64,000 nt of DNA from assembly GCA_022478985.1 (NCBI GenBank), contig JAKSZP010013321.1:62001-126000 (forward strand). Reading direction: 5' to 3'. Made by a program: the position numbers and the translations under genes. Origin of the DNA: Massospora cicadina (lineage: Eukaryota; Entomophthoromycota; Entomophthoromycetes; Entomophthorales; Entomophthoraceae). Numbering within the stretch: the first letter of the stretch is position 1; every line of letters starts with the position of its first letter. The notes under the pieces were generated by a model. The model ran no database searches, was not told the DNA's origin, and worked only from the letters and a program-made list of their open reading frames with translations. Shown one piece after another: positions 46,416 through 57,699 of the stretch.

Positions 46416-46420
46416 TTTGA
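46157..46420 (+). CDS. small hydrophobic ORF in the Gyp-B LTR
   Basis: An open frame of 87 codons lying almost wholly within the LTR. The product is hydrophobic with two likely membrane segments: LSWSQTLLLMCSVVGTVV and LYLVWSVTWLLLPNLFITYW. The 3' LTR keeps the same frame at 51083-51319. By hand count this third of the LTR differs less between copies (about 4-5%) than the first 120 bases (about 11%). Conservation may instead reflect promoter or R/U5 constraints. No relative is known to me; expression is unproven. Confidence 0.3.
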   Translation: MDQIEIMSSTSELSVALASFSALSWSQTLLLMCSVVGTVVREYMAMTRHGGQVWGWASAVLYLVWSVTWLLLPNLFITYWHKPTHYI

Positions 46421-46572
46421 TACAACTCAAATACTTTTCTGTCAGTCTTGTGGGGGCCCCAAGAAGAGGTGGTGGCTCTGGGAGGAGAGGAATGGTACCG
46501 CCATTTGTTGATGGTGGTGATGGTGAGCTTCTCACTCATGTTTATCATAAAGAGGTGATTTGAGTATGTGGT

Positions 46573-47190
46573 ATGAGACCCGTTAAGATGGAGGAATGCC
46601 AGGAAGGACCTACATCTCCAAAAGGTCGAGCTGCTTTGCCCATGGAAGCTTTGGAGAAAATCCACCAAGTGGTGTTGCAGATCCATTTTCAAGCGCGGTT
46701 GGCTCAAGCAACGGGTGTGGAGACCTCTTTATCATTACAGATCGTGCAAATTGTGGAGGCACTACCCCCAGAACTTGCCAAGTGGGTGCATGAGTTGATT
46801 GAGGAGCAAGGTCGCCTTCTTGGATTCATGGATGAGTTTGTCAACTGGATTGACTGGGCGGCCTGTCCAGATGAGGCGCAGGATGAAGTGTGGTCAGCTT
46901 TGTTGACAGTATGTCAGGGCTGAGGATCAGTGGAAGAATATCTGTGGATTTTCCGCCAATTGGTGAAGGCAGCAAGAGTCTCAGATTCACAATCATCGCA
47001 AATGTTCATACAAGGGCTGCAAGCGGACATGTTGGCCACCATGGTGGCTGCTAAAGTTCAGGGTTTGTTGGCAGAGGAAATTGCATTGGCGGTTCAGGTG
47101 GAGAAACAATTGGATTTGGCACATAACCGGCGAGAGGATTTGAGGTCCCCAGGAAGGTTCCAGTCGCCCGTTGTGGCCAGCAGAGGATGA
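46573..47190 (+). pseudogene. Gyp-B gag
   Basis: Frame from MRPVKMEECQEGPTSPKG, through a helical capsid-like region (VEALPPELAKWVHELIEEQG, WAACPDEAQDEVWSALL), one stop at 46921, and on in the same frame to 47190 (SSQMFIQGLQADMLATMVAA). The QADML-ATMVAAKVQG block resembles the end of a Gypsy capsid. No zinc knuckle was seen. Gag would form the particle shell. Confidence 0.75.
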
Positions 47191-47262
47191 GGAGATTGGT
47201 GGGGATCTCCCCAGAACTTCGGGAATATCCATGGGGGATTCTGACAGGAAAGCAATAAGGAG

Positions 47263-47676
47263 TTGGGAAGAACAGGCCAGGGACCTGGGAAGAGCTATAG
47301 TCCCAGACCTACCTTACCTGAAAATTTGCAATCTGAGAATGCTTCAAATATTAAACCTACTTCTTCGCTTTATACTAGGTTATTTATTCCAGTGGAGTTA
47401 TACTCACATGGTTGGACAGAGAAGGTGGTGGCCCTGGTGGATACAGGGGCCAAGGAAAATTATGTGGAGTTCGCCTTAGCGGAACATTTGAAGATGGAAA
47501 TGATAAGGGGTCCTGAGGTGGTATTTGCCGATGTGTCAAGAAGAGCCCCATCGTGGGTTTTGGATCCCCTGATTGTCATTCAGAAAGACCCATTTTGGCT
47601 GAAGGAGGGTTTTTGTGCAATAAGGAATCTAGCCCATCCCATGGTGCTGGGGATGCAATGGTGGCATCGTTTCTAG
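47263..47676 (+). CDS. Gyp-B aspartic protease region
   Basis: A 137-codon open frame with the active site VVALVDTGAKENYVE (DTG) near 47430-47470, the second strand region LDPLIVI, and the end motif VLGMQWW near 47643-47660 (compare the usual hLGmdWL). Pepsin-like retroviral protease that cleaves the polyprotein. It is separated from gag by a frame change and from RT by a stop near 47674. Confidence 0.85.
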   Translation: MGRTGQGPGKSYSPRPTLPENLQSENASNIKPTSSLYTRLFIPVELYSHGWTEKVVALVDTGAKENYVEFALAEHLKMEMIRGPEVVFADVSRRAPSWVLDPLIVIQKDPFWLKEGFCAIRNLAHPMVLGMQWWHRF

Positions 47677-47688
47677 CTACAGATTGAT

Positions 47689-48770
47689 TTGTTGTGTAAG
47701 ATGATTACCCTGTCACCACAGATTGGACCTCAGATGACGTGGAAGATGGAGGTCAGAGGCGATGTCCTGAGTGGATGCAGGAGCTTAGGAGGGATGCAGG
47801 AGGTAGAGTTACCAGCCAAATATAGTGACTTCGTTGATGTATTTGGTCCCATTAGAAGCTCACCTTTTTCCCCTATGGGCTCTTTCACGTTTTCATTCCA
47901 GTTCAAGGAGGGGTCAGAGCTTCCCAGGGGATGCCCAGTCTATGCCCTTAATGAATGGGCCATAGAAGCATTGGAGGGCCATGTGGAGTCGATATTAGAC
48001 AAAGGTTTAATTATGCCTTCCATGTCTCCGGTGGTGTCTCCTGTATTGCTAGTGCCAAAAGCAAGTGGTGAATTAAGCCCATGTGTGGATTTCCGATGCT
48101 TAAACATGGTCACAGAGCCTGATCCGTATCCTATGCCCCTGTTGGAGGATATTCTTCTGATGGTTACTTGATGCACAATGTTTACAAAGCTTGACCTTGC
48201 GGATGCATTTAATCAGATACCAGTGAGATCAGAGCACCAGAAATACACAGCGTTCAAGTGCCACCTAGGGGTGTACCAATATTGCGTGATGCCATTAGGG
48301 CTTAGGAATGCCCTGGCGGTGTTCCAGCGGATTATCAACCATGTCCTTGGAGGGATGATCAGTCAATGCTGCGCCACTTATATGGATGATATTCTAGTAT
48401 TCTTGCAGTCCCCGGAGGAGCATGTATGAGATGTCCAGGAAGTTTTGGGGGCAATCAGCCATATGGGTCTAAGGTTGAAGCCCTCCAAGTGCAAGTTCAA
48501 CCGAAGCTTGATAATGTTCCTCAGCAACGTGGTATTCCAGAATGGATTAGGAGTATGTCCAGATAAGCTCCAGGTGGTGCGGGCATGGAAAGCACCCATG
48601 GATCAGATGGGGGTGCGAAGTTTTTTGGGAACATTGAACTTCCTTCGTTGGTTTGTGAAGAACCTTTCCCAGATGGCCTTACTACTCACGCGCTTAACCC
48701 AAGACATTCCGTTCATATGGGAAAGTAAGAAGCACAGGCATTTGAATTACTGAAGGGTAAGTTGCTTGCC
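47689..48770 (+). pseudogene. Gyp-B reverse transcriptase
   Basis: Frames 47689-48171, 48178-48429 and 48445-48753 follow one another with only in-frame stops between them (near 48169 and 48427). Motifs: SPVVSPVLLVPKASGELSPC and VDFRCLN; MFTKLDLADAFNQIPVR; MPLGLRNALAVFQR; the intact catalytic TYMDDILVF at about 48376-48402; then LKPSKCKF and the thumb region LGTLNFLRWFV. Only a few nonsense changes separate it from an open frame. Confidence 0.9.
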
Positions 48771-49290
48771 ACACCTGTACTGGCCCATCCGGACCCCAGG
48801 AAACCATTCATAAACAAGATGGACGCTTCAAATTATGCTGTGGGGGAGTGCTTCTTCAGAAGGGGAATACAGGTTGGAACATCCCTTGTTACTTCAGCCA
48901 TAAGTTGCTCCTTGTGGAAATGAACTACCTGATTTATGATTGAACTTTTGGAAGTGATGGCGGCCTTGCATGAATGACAACATCACCTGCTCTATGCTCA
49001 ACATCCTTTTGTTATCTGTACGGATCACAAAGCCTTGGAGTACTATCATGAACCCAGAAAGATGAACCAGCAGCAGGCCAGATGGCATGTGGAGCTGGTC
49101 CGCTATGATTTCCGGGTGGAGTACAGGCCTGGAGCTTTGAACGTCCTGGTGTATCAGTTGAGTCAAGATGGGTCTTTTGTGTATGAGAAGGAGGAATTGG
49201 AGGAGTTCAACACAGCTATAATGTTCCAACTGGACCAATTCGCAATGACTGAGGATAGGGGAAGTGTGTTAGGTAAGGAAGTCCGCTAGA
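48770..49290 (+). pseudogene. Gyp-B RNase H
   Basis: A remnant of the first block (KMDASNYAVGECFF) near 48815-48860. The last part is open at 49035-49289: after FVICTDHKALEYY comes ARWHVELVRYDFRVEYRPGA, with YQLSQDG where SR-x-DG is usual. Frameshifts and stops lie between. Confidence 0.8.
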
Positions 49291-49439
49291 AGCAGAGGAG
49301 TGCGGAATTCGCCCAGAGGCTGAAAGCCAAGATGACGAAGGGTCAGCCACACTGGTACCATGCGGATTTCATGAAGAGGGTTTGGGTGCTATACCACAAG
49401 TCGTGCATATGGGTGTCTAACCCATCATTATAATGGGAG

Positions 49440-50400
49440 GTAATCCAGGCTTCTCATGATCATCTGCTGGCAGGTCACCCAGGAGTGGGGAAGATGATGG
49501 AATTGGTGCAGTGGGAGTATTTGTGGCCAGGCCTTTGTAAGGATGTCCAGAAGTATGTGCGGGGGTGTTTGGTATGTGTAAAGTCAAAGCCATTGAGAAA
49601 ACCACCATCAGATAAGTTGAATATGCTGCTGATACCACAAGCCCCTTAGAGTTCAATTAGTGTCGATTTCATAGTGGGACTCCTGAAGGTGCAGGGGAAG
49701 GACGTAGTTATGGTGGTCGTAGATGGACTTACCAAATATGCTGAGTTCTTCTCATGTACTGGGAGTTTTTCAGTGAAGGATGAGGTGAGGATTTTCATCA
49801 ATGAGGTGTTCTCCCAACATGGATTGCCTAAGGAGATCGTTTCAGACTGGGGCCACAATTTGTTTTTAAATTCTGGTCGAGTCTACTGGAAAATTTGGAA
49901 ATCAGGCCTGGTCAGTCCTTGGCATACCACCCACAATCTAATGGACAAACAGAGAGGGTGAATCAGATACTCGAACAGTATCTTCAGTGTTACATGTCCA
50001 ATTGACAGGATGACTGGGTTTTATGGGTTCAGATGGCCCAGTTCGCTTACAACAATCATTCTCAGTTCTCAAAAGGAATGTCGCCATTTTTTGCAAATCA
50101 TTGAATCAACCCCAGATCAAACGGGGGATCCATGGGCGGAATATGTCAGGGGGTGGATGAGATGTTGCGCACCATGTCATATATCAGGAAGAAGTTATGA
50201 GGGAACTTGGAGCAGGCGGTATCTTGGCAGAAGTGACAGGCAGATCGCCAAAGGGCGCCAGATCCAACGTTTGAGCCTGGGGACTGGGTATTGGTGGCGG
50301 CTAAGAACTATTCCATCCCAGTCAAGAGTCGGAAGCTGGGTCCAAAGTTTTTGGGCCTACACTGGATCATCTGAGCCATTAATCAGGATGCTTTTGAGTT
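49440..50400 (+). pseudogene. Gyp-B integrase
   Basis: Zinc-binding domain with HDHLLAGHPGVGKMM near 49455-49500 and CLVCVKSKP near 49565-49595. Then the core VDFIVGLLK, VVMVVVDGLTKYAEFF (49674-49961 open) and EIVSDWGHNLF (second Asp). Frame breaks follow near 49900 and 49960. The QTERVNQ block is visible in another frame near 49945-49970. The C-terminal linker is broken. Confidence 0.85.
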
Positions 50401-50743
50401 GAGTTTGCCAGTAGGTTCCAGAGCCCATCTGGTGATTCATGCTTCCCAGCTACAGGCAGTCAGGGGAAAGGGGCCAGAGCGTCCAGGACAGCTGAATCCT
50501 AGGGAGGGTGTGGTGCTAGAATATGAGGTGGAACGGATACTGAATGCCAAGTGGGTGAGAGGCCAGCAGCAACTGCTGGTGAAGTGGAAGGGCTATCCGG
50601 TGGAGGAGGCGACATGGCAAATGGAGGAGGACTGTGCTCGATGCCCAGAGAAGGTCCAGGAGTTCTGGTCTTTACAGGGAGGTGATGTAACGGATCAGGA
50701 GGCACCTGATCCATACATTGTTTTTGGATCAAACACCACTTGA
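50399..50743 (+). CDS. Gyp-B integrase C-terminus with chromodomain
   Basis: A 114-codon open frame. It starts in the post-core segment (HLVIHASQLQAV) and ends with a chromodomain at about 50515-50670: EYEVERILNAKWVRGQQQLL, VKWKGYPVEEATW and an FWS end. Aromatic residues Y, W and W lie where the methyl-lysine cage is expected. Chromodomains in this position define chromoviruses and target heterochromatin. The frame runs across the polypurine tract into the 3' LTR. Confidence 0.88.
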   Translation: MSLPVGSRAHLVIHASQLQAVRGKGPERPGQLNPREGVVLEYEVERILNAKWVRGQQQLLVKWKGYPVEEATWQMEEDCARCPEKVQEFWSLQGGDVTDQEAPDPYIVFGSNTT

Positions 50744-51341
50744 TCTGAATGTGGCCCTGATTCAACTGGCATCAAACTCAGTAAGTTCAGAGCTGGGAAA
50801 ATTCGCCATCCTGAACCCAAATCACATCTGCAGAATAATGATGGGCTTACGTGCGGCGTGGATGGTGATCCAGTAGGATGGGGAATCTTTGCTAACAATA
50901 TGGTGGTCAGGGCTTAGAAGAGCTTAACCAAAAGAAAGGCTTATTACATATTAAGCAGTGCACTATTTAGAGGAGGATGTCGCAGCCCTGAAGGGCAGTT
51001 GCATCTTCTATGAGATTAAATAAAAAGAATAAAGGATATTTTCTTACTAAAAAAATATTAATTTTATTTAAAAGAATTTTAAGTGGATAAGATCAAAATT
51101 ATGAGCTCAACCAGTGAGCTCAGTGTGGCATTGGCGTCGTTCTTAGCCCTTTCATGGTCCCAGACTCTGCTGTTAATTTGCAGTGTTGTGGGAACAGTGG
51201 TACGAGAATACATGGCAATGACGAGACATGGTGGTCAGGTTTGGGGATGGGCTTTTGCAGTCCTGTACCTAGTATGGTCAGTAACATGGCTATTACTGCC
51301 CAATCTGTTCATTACGTAATGGCACAAACTCGCCTGTTACA
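50686..51341 (+). repeat. 3' LTR of Gyp-B
   Basis: Starts TGTAACGG right after the purine-rich CAGGGAGGTGA and ends CTGTTACA, followed by GTATC. It pairs with 45758-46415. Confidence 0.92.
51083..51319 (+). CDS. small hydrophobic ORF in the Gyp-B 3' LTR
   Basis: Second copy of the 46157-46420 frame, 78 codons, with the same start (M-x-x-I-x-I-MSSTSELSVALASF) and both hydrophobic segments. It ends earlier because one base change in the last segment creates a stop. Same caveats as for the 5' copy. Confidence 0.3.
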   Translation: MDKIKIMSSTSELSVALASFLALSWSQTLLLICSVVGTVVREYMAMTRHGGQVWGWAFAVLYLVWSVTWLLLPNLFIT

Positions 51342-51715
51342 GTATCTTGTAGCTTGGAAGGGCTACCCCTTCTATAAGAACAGCTGGGAGAGCACCTAAA
51401 AATTGCACCAACTGTAAGGAGCTTATAGAAGAGTTCCTCCAAACTAATCCAGATGCAACCTGTCCTCCTAAAAGTATTTTATCCATACTTTCTATTAAAC
51501 CCCCTAAAAACACAAGAACTAATCCCTTGCCATGTTAAAGGTGGGGGTAAGGATCATGTTCCTAAAAGTAAAAATAATGTAAGTCTTGATGTACCACCCC
51601 TCAATATAGACAGGAAAGAGTTTTATTTCCAGCGCAGAAAGGACTCACAGACCCCAGTGGCAACTCTAGTGCACCTCAGTAACTTGTCACATGTGGTGAT
51701 GAGAGGTGGGTAACT
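51342..51715 (+). pseudogene. Gypsy fragment C2: chromodomain end and tail
   Basis: Resumes directly after the GTATC duplication with YLVAWKGYPFYKNSWEST, a clear chromodomain end, then a tail. The tail at 51590-51700 (IDRKEFYFQRRKDSQTPVAT, LSHVVMRGG) matches that of fragment C1, so it is a family-specific extension beyond the chromodomain. Contains stops after the chromodomain. Confidence 0.75.
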
Positions 51716-53820
51716 TCCATCTACCCTACAGAGAACTCCCTCCCTGCCCTTCCTTACCTGTTATACCATGTTAAAAATAATAAAAGGAATGTGCAGGGGG
51801 TGGTTGAGGCCAGGGACTATGGCAGAACTTTAAGCCACATCCTACCATAAAGCCAGTTGCCCCAGGTAAATAGGGAAATGACCAATTGCTCCCCAAGTCT
51901 TCCCTATCATCAGATAAGGCATATCCAGTCACAAAAAGTGATACAGATTTTAGATCAAACCCCAGATTGTTTGTTCCAGTGCAATTTTTTAACCTACAAT
52001 TTGGGAGTAAAAAAATCAACTATGATAAGGCCCTGATCTGGAGCAATCCATGTAAAGTTGGATAAATCAGCGTGAATTGTACCCCCACCCATCATCAGAA
52101 CCTTTACAGATGGTTCAAGATTATGTCTTCCACTATCGCTCTCCTTATTTGCCCAATTACCTAGTGTGCGGGTTTCTAGACCCTGAACTGAGATGCATCA
52201 TCCTCCACTAAACCTTTCTTATCTAACCACAATATAGGCAATCACCCTCTTTAGGGTAGGTTTCCAGTTGATTTCTTCCCTTTAGTCCATTCAAATAAAG
52301 CAATTTGTGCTTACGCTTTTTGTCATAGAATCTACCCTTCACGCTCCTTTGTCAAGAGAGTGTCTGTAACTCTCTCGTTCCCAGAGAGGCGGTGTGAGAT
52401 GCACAGTAACACTGCAAGGGAACAAGTCATTAGCAAAATTGGAAACAAGGCACTGCAGATGGTGCCAGAGTAAAAGGGACCCAGGGTAAGGGTATACAAT
52501 ACTGATTATAATAGGAAATAACACATAAACAACAAAACTTAGTTGGACTCTAAAGGGGAATGCATAACCAAATGGAAAAATTGTCAGGAGATTGGTGTAT
52601 CCCCCTGTAGGTTGAGACCACCTAGTACTAAAAAAAGATCAGTGTCAGGGTGCTTGAGTGCCTCAATCTGAATGGGACCAGGGCGGCCCAAAGGTGCACC
52701 AGATACTGTCATTAATTTTGTCAAAATAAAGTGGCCAATGTTGTTGGAGACCTCCTCAAGGAGGTCTGTGCACAGATTTGCCAAAGGGACCATGCAAAAA
52801 CGTAAAACTAATGAGGATTTTTAAATAGGAAATTGACCAACAAGGAAGGTTGGTCTCAAGGGACATTATTAAACATGGAGGGATAATCATCAACCAGAGG
52901 GAGCAGTACTAAGCCTAAACAAGCTAATAGGCGCACACTACCATCATCCAGGTTACTGTAACTTGAGATATTACAAACCTGTGTTAAGTTTTGTAAATAA
53001 ATTCTTCATAATTTGGCAATAGTGAAAATCGAACAGTTTTTAACCCTGTTCTCTGAGCAGCTGAATCAAACCATCATTATTAGTAAATAGTAGTGCATTT
53101 TAATGCCCTTGCTGTAATTCAGGGATGAGCATCACGCACATCCATAGGACCAACATGGTCATATCTTGCCTGTACCCAGAGTTTGTCCCAGGTATGTTTA
53201 AGGTCAGGGAGGCCTGCCAACCTAACATTTTTAGCCTCCTGATGACCAGCCTTTTCTCTAAAGTCTATGCCCACAATTATGTCATGTAACCATGACAGCC
53301 TTGCTGATTGTCACCAAAGTTATCTGGAAATGTTTGCTGCTATCTACAGTTTAACCCTAGGGCTCAACAAGTAGACGTTCTGTTCTGTGTATCCAATGGT
53401 GCTCATTGCCTTCCACAAGCTTGTGGACAATTACCTCCAAGATACTGGTTACTGATCCACCACATAAACTGCATAAACCTGCAATCACTTTATTTTTGCT
53501 GATCCACACCATATTGTTTACAATCCACCCATTTTATATTCCTTTTTTAAAATTTGATCAAAAACAATAATAACCAGATGTGAATCTTTAAGGGGTTGTC
53601 AAATTCCTGCCTCTCCCTCCCATAGGTTTTACCCAGTAAAACCTGCAGTTGCACCTATTGCAGCCTTTTGGCTTGTTGTAGGGCCCTTTGGTATATTGTT
53701 AGAGTAGATAAGTTCTCAATTAATCCCTAGGGTGTCCCATCTAAAGTCAATTAGTGCAGCTAAGCCCCTGGCATACAGAACCATCTATTGGGCATTGTCA
53801 AACCCAACCAAGATGTATAG
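51716..53820. other. unassigned sequence, weak minus-strand coding traces
   Basis: No known element was recognised. On the minus strand, 52584-52793 has a 69-codon frame (PLGRPGPIQIEALKHPDTDL region). Another trace near 53120-53300 reads DIIVGIDFREKAGHQEAKNV and continues toward LWVQARYDHVGPMDVRDAHP. Both look protein-like, in the same orientation and about 400 bases apart. They could be one decayed gene or element ORF. Confidence 0.3.
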
Positions 53821-54294
53821 TGTCAGGAAGTTGATATGACTGGATGATACACTACCCATACCGGTGGATCAGAGGGGGATTGAGATGAGTCTTGAGATTT
53901 ACGGGAAAGGTATACAAATTATAATTGATCAAAATGATGACCATTTGGCAAATTGAGGGGAATTACGCTGAGATTTGATATAAATGAGAGCTTCTAGAAA
54001 AGAGAAGATGAATAGAAGACTACCAAGCTGAGGTTGCATCCAGCTTGGTGAACTGAGATATAAAGAGTCACACGGAGGATTGAAGAGAGGTCTTTTTCTG
54101 TGATTAGGTGGTTGCAGATAAGTCTGCAATTTGTATTAAATAATAAAGGTCGAAATAAGGGGTGATAGCTCCATATATAGTTTATCGAGTTTTATTAAAG
54201 TTGGAGATCTTCATATCATCCAATTTGGGTGCTTAGTGGCTAATACCCTATGCAAACTGACTCAGCGAAATAAAGCCTATAAGCCAAAAAATAA
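53821..54294 (+). repeat. 5' LTR of Gyp-D
   Basis: Starts TGTCAGGAAGTTG, as does 60700. The two copies stay closely similar for about 390 bases until LINE-3 interrupts the second. The right edge is placed just before TGGCGGTGCTCACTACAG, the primer-binding region, and is uncertain by several bases because no clear CA end is visible. Confidence 0.75.
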
Positions 54295-54383
54295 TGGCGG
54301 TGCTCACTACAGGGGGCCATTGGTCAACTGTAGTTCTTTGATGCTAGGATACAATGATGAGCCCTCATTTGTTCTGACAAAAT

Positions 54384-56780
54384 TTGATCAGATTCCATGC
54401 GCATTATGCTGAAGAAGCATGGGAGGCACCTAACAACAAACCGGTGTTATTTAATGTAACCAAACTGGGGAATGATGAAGTTATGATCAATCTGCAATTA
54501 GGAAACTGCCCTGAGCTGATGACTGATCAAAAAGGATGCTCCACAAATGTGACTCCTCAGCAGTTGCAGGATATTATGGAGTGGCTGTTGCGTGGGTATT
54601 GACTATACAAAGATGAGGCGGGGGAATACCCCCTGAGTTTGTTTTATAACCAATAAAACCAAGAAAATTGTTACGCATTGTACATGTCTTATCTGGACAT
54701 GATTACAACAGGGTTGGCTCACCGCCTTAGTACTCACGGAGTTGAAGAGTATCTAGTCACTTATGTGCAACCATCTATTCGCCAACTACTGCATGTGCTG
54801 GCTCACCACAATATAGAAATTGGAGATGTATTATAGTTCGCTTGAGCGCAGCAAAACAATACTCACCTCCTGCTCAACCCCCTTGATTGCTCATTTTCGG
54901 AGGTATAAGGGGTGCTGGTACAGATGGACCATCATGTTGGGGACGTCCGCCATCAGTTGGACATTTTAGTACCACAATTAAATCTAGAGTTACCCCGGGT
55001 AATAGGAGAACTGTTGGATTGTCATGACCTATTGGTGGAGTGGATCCAGGACGTAACAATGTTGGGAAATAATACTGAGCGCTTTATGACAGATCTAGCC
55101 AAATGGGCAGAAGCTCTCGAAGCCATGATTGCTCAGCTTAAGAAAAAATGACACTGATGGAATGGCAAGTGGCGGATCAAGTCAGTTCCTTATCAGCTGA
55201 ATTAACTTAACTTCATATCAAATGGAGTAACCAGCGAATAACAGATAACGCGCTTATCCTTTGGTTAACGTCTCCCAAATATCTCCAGCTAATCTGTCAG
55301 GTTACACAACTGGAAGTTGTCAGCCAGGCTGAGCGCCATCAAGCCTTCCCTCTTCCGATTGGTGAGACAAGAGAGTATGTGGACATGCAAGGGTGGCTTG
55401 ATACCCTTTGAAGGGCCAATGAGGAATTGATACAGGAACAAGCCTCCCTCCTTAACCAAATAAATGACACTAATCAACAAGCGGATAACTCTAGCTGGCA
55501 GTATGTACACATGCAAAACATAATTTAAGATGTCCTCTCGTGACTACAAGCCATGGAGCAGAAACTGACTGTTGAGCGGGAATTCCGTCAGGAGTTGCAA
55601 CATTAGTATGAAACACTGCAACAGGTATTCCAGGATGGACAGTGTAGATGCTATTCGGTTAAGTGGAGCAGTTAATCAACAAACATTTCTTGGAGCATGC
55701 CAGAGATGGGGGAAGTGGTTTTGATAGTGGCTATTTGGGGGAAGAATGCTATGGATCAGCAAATGAATATCCCTTGGGTGTTGTGATGGACCCCCCCCCC
55801 CCACATGACACTACTTCTCCCAAGTCCTTATTGACAGATTTGAGTCCGTCCAGCTGGCTGTATGATAATGCACAAAGGGGTGGTTCCCTTAGTCGCTTTG
55901 GAACCAATTCGCCTTCTTCTTGTGGAAGGAACCTGAAGCAAGGCGAAGTTGTTTGAATCAAAAAATTACCTCCTTTTAGTCATGATGGGAAACTACACGG
56001 TTACTTTAAGCGTTGTGAATTCTATGTAGAAGGGGATTCTGATTGATGGAAAAGTGAAACTGTTGCTGTCCGCTCTAGATATGAAAAGCGCTGATCAAGT
56101 TACCTGCTACCTTCCAGATAGCTTGGTATCCTATGAAGAAGTTAAAGCAATTGTTCTCCAGCTGTTCAGGGGAACTACCAGGATGGCCCAATGGAAAGCT
56201 GACTTCATGACTATACAGCTTCACTGAATTGAGACCCTGTAAGAAATCGCTGAACGTTTCTCAGCGAGAAGCACATGTACTACTCAGAGCTAACATTTTA
56301 TCCACCAAAGATGTTGGTATAGTGATGACAGCGGCCGTCAAACCATATCAGGAACTATATAACACTATGTCTCACGTTTTGGATGGAGATGCCAGACTTA
56401 TCCAAATCATGAACACCTTATGATGACTCTCCACCACGATCAGCGCCCCCAATGTAGCCCAAAAAACCTCTTCTGTCTCCACTCCAAACTCTGCAGGATA
56501 TGGGCCGCAGCAACCAAGTTATTAGCTGCTGGAATGTATTCGTCCCTCATACCATTCAGTGGACCCCTTTCAGCCTATGTAACTCTGCCGGTTCATCCAC
56601 AACCCTGGAACCATACCATCAACTTCAAAACTGGTCCTATCGCCATAAGCTATATATGTGAACCTTTTATGAATACTTGATGTCCAGTGCAGACGAAGAG
56701 GGCATTATGCGGACAATTGCTTTAGCAGACCACAAGTGTATGCAATGCCAGCTGAGAAAATTGAGCAGGGAAATGCTTGA
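54384..56780 (+). pseudogene. Gyp-D gag
   Basis: A chain of broken frames: 54384-54602 (TPQQLQDIMEWLL), 54912-55151 (coiled-coil-like, LAKWAEALEAMIAQLKKK), 55663-55956, then a capsid-like region near 55960-56230 (GKLHGYFKRCEFYVEGDSD, VKAIVLQLFRG). A zinc-knuckle remnant near 56681-56725 reads VQCRRRGHYADNC; the first Cys of CX2CX4HX4C is lost. Gag is unusually long (about 2.3 kb) for Gypsy, in line with a large N-terminal extension. Confidence 0.7.
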
Positions 56781-57650
56781 GCGGAGTAGAGATAGGACAC
56801 TCTACCTCTGCTAAGTCCAACTCACTTGTCCCTAACGATTTCCAAGCATCTCTTTGGGTAAAATTTAGAACTCAAGAAGATGATTTGTTATACCAACAGC
56901 TTCCATCGAATACCCCTGCTTCTGTTTCCAAGAGAAAAAATTCACCCCCAAGCCTCAAGTTCCGCCAGGACGTGCAGAAGCCATATGCATGTCAGATCCT
57001 GGAACAGACTGGCCTAAGCAACGTGGATCCCTCGACAGACGTTGCCTCTTTAGTAGGGGTTAACATAGCCATTCCAGTTGAGAAAATTGCATTTGAGTAT
57101 CCTCATGTCAGTAGGGGCATTTCCTCCTTTTTGAGTAATATAAAGCCCTTGGATGTACATGTAATAAACACTGATGGTTCTTATTCAGAATGCAATTACT
57201 GCGACTTTTTCATTCAAAACACAAAAATCCGCGCTATCATAGACATGGGAGCCCCTGTGAACATAGTCTCCACCCAGTTGGTGGCTTAGTTTCTGTTGAA
57301 ACTGGATGTAGACCATCGAGTAGTATATGGGACTGCGGGGATGCATAGCACTGTGTCTGAAGGAGCATATAGCACATTGACTTATGATTTGGGTCAGTCC
57401 ATGCTTCTGCTCTGGCGGTGGTTTTGCCAAATAACAAATATGACAGGTTAATCGGCGCAGCATTTATGAGTAAATTTGGTGTTGTGATAAATTTGGCGGA
57501 GGAAACCCTTAATATTTTAGGCCAACAAATCCCTGTTTATCTTACTTCTTGTGGAATCCCAACAGATCCGTTCCGCTCTAGTAAAATCAATCTAGCATAC
57601 AGCGACAGAATGATTCCTGTTTGTTATCAATGACTGAAATGGCGGACCAG
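56777..57650 (+). pseudogene. Gyp-D protease region
   Basis: A 170-codon frame (56777-57289) ends with the protease active site IRAIIDMGAPVNIVST at 57230-57275. The usual DTG/DSG is DMG here (57242-57250). After a stop at 57287 the domain continues to ETLNILGQQIPVYLT at about 57500-57545. The active-site change would by itself be expected to abolish activity. Confidence 0.8.
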
Positions 57651-57699
57651 GGCCCTCCCCAACCAGATTTATGAGTACAAAGAGATTCCACTTCGGGCA

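Larger units (their letters stand above)
45758..51341 (+). mobile_element. Gyp-B: chromodomain Gypsy element inserted in fragment C2
   Basis: A complete 5584-bp element: LTRs at 45758-46415 and 50686-51341, gag, protease, RT, RNase H, integrase and chromodomain in standard order, with a perfect GTATC duplication. Deleting it joins C2 into a continuous chromodomain reading SIQYLVAWKGYP. Gag and RT frames are largely open; RNase H and integrase carry several stops. The two LTRs differ at perhaps 5-11% of positions by eye, so it is not recent. Confidence 0.92.
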
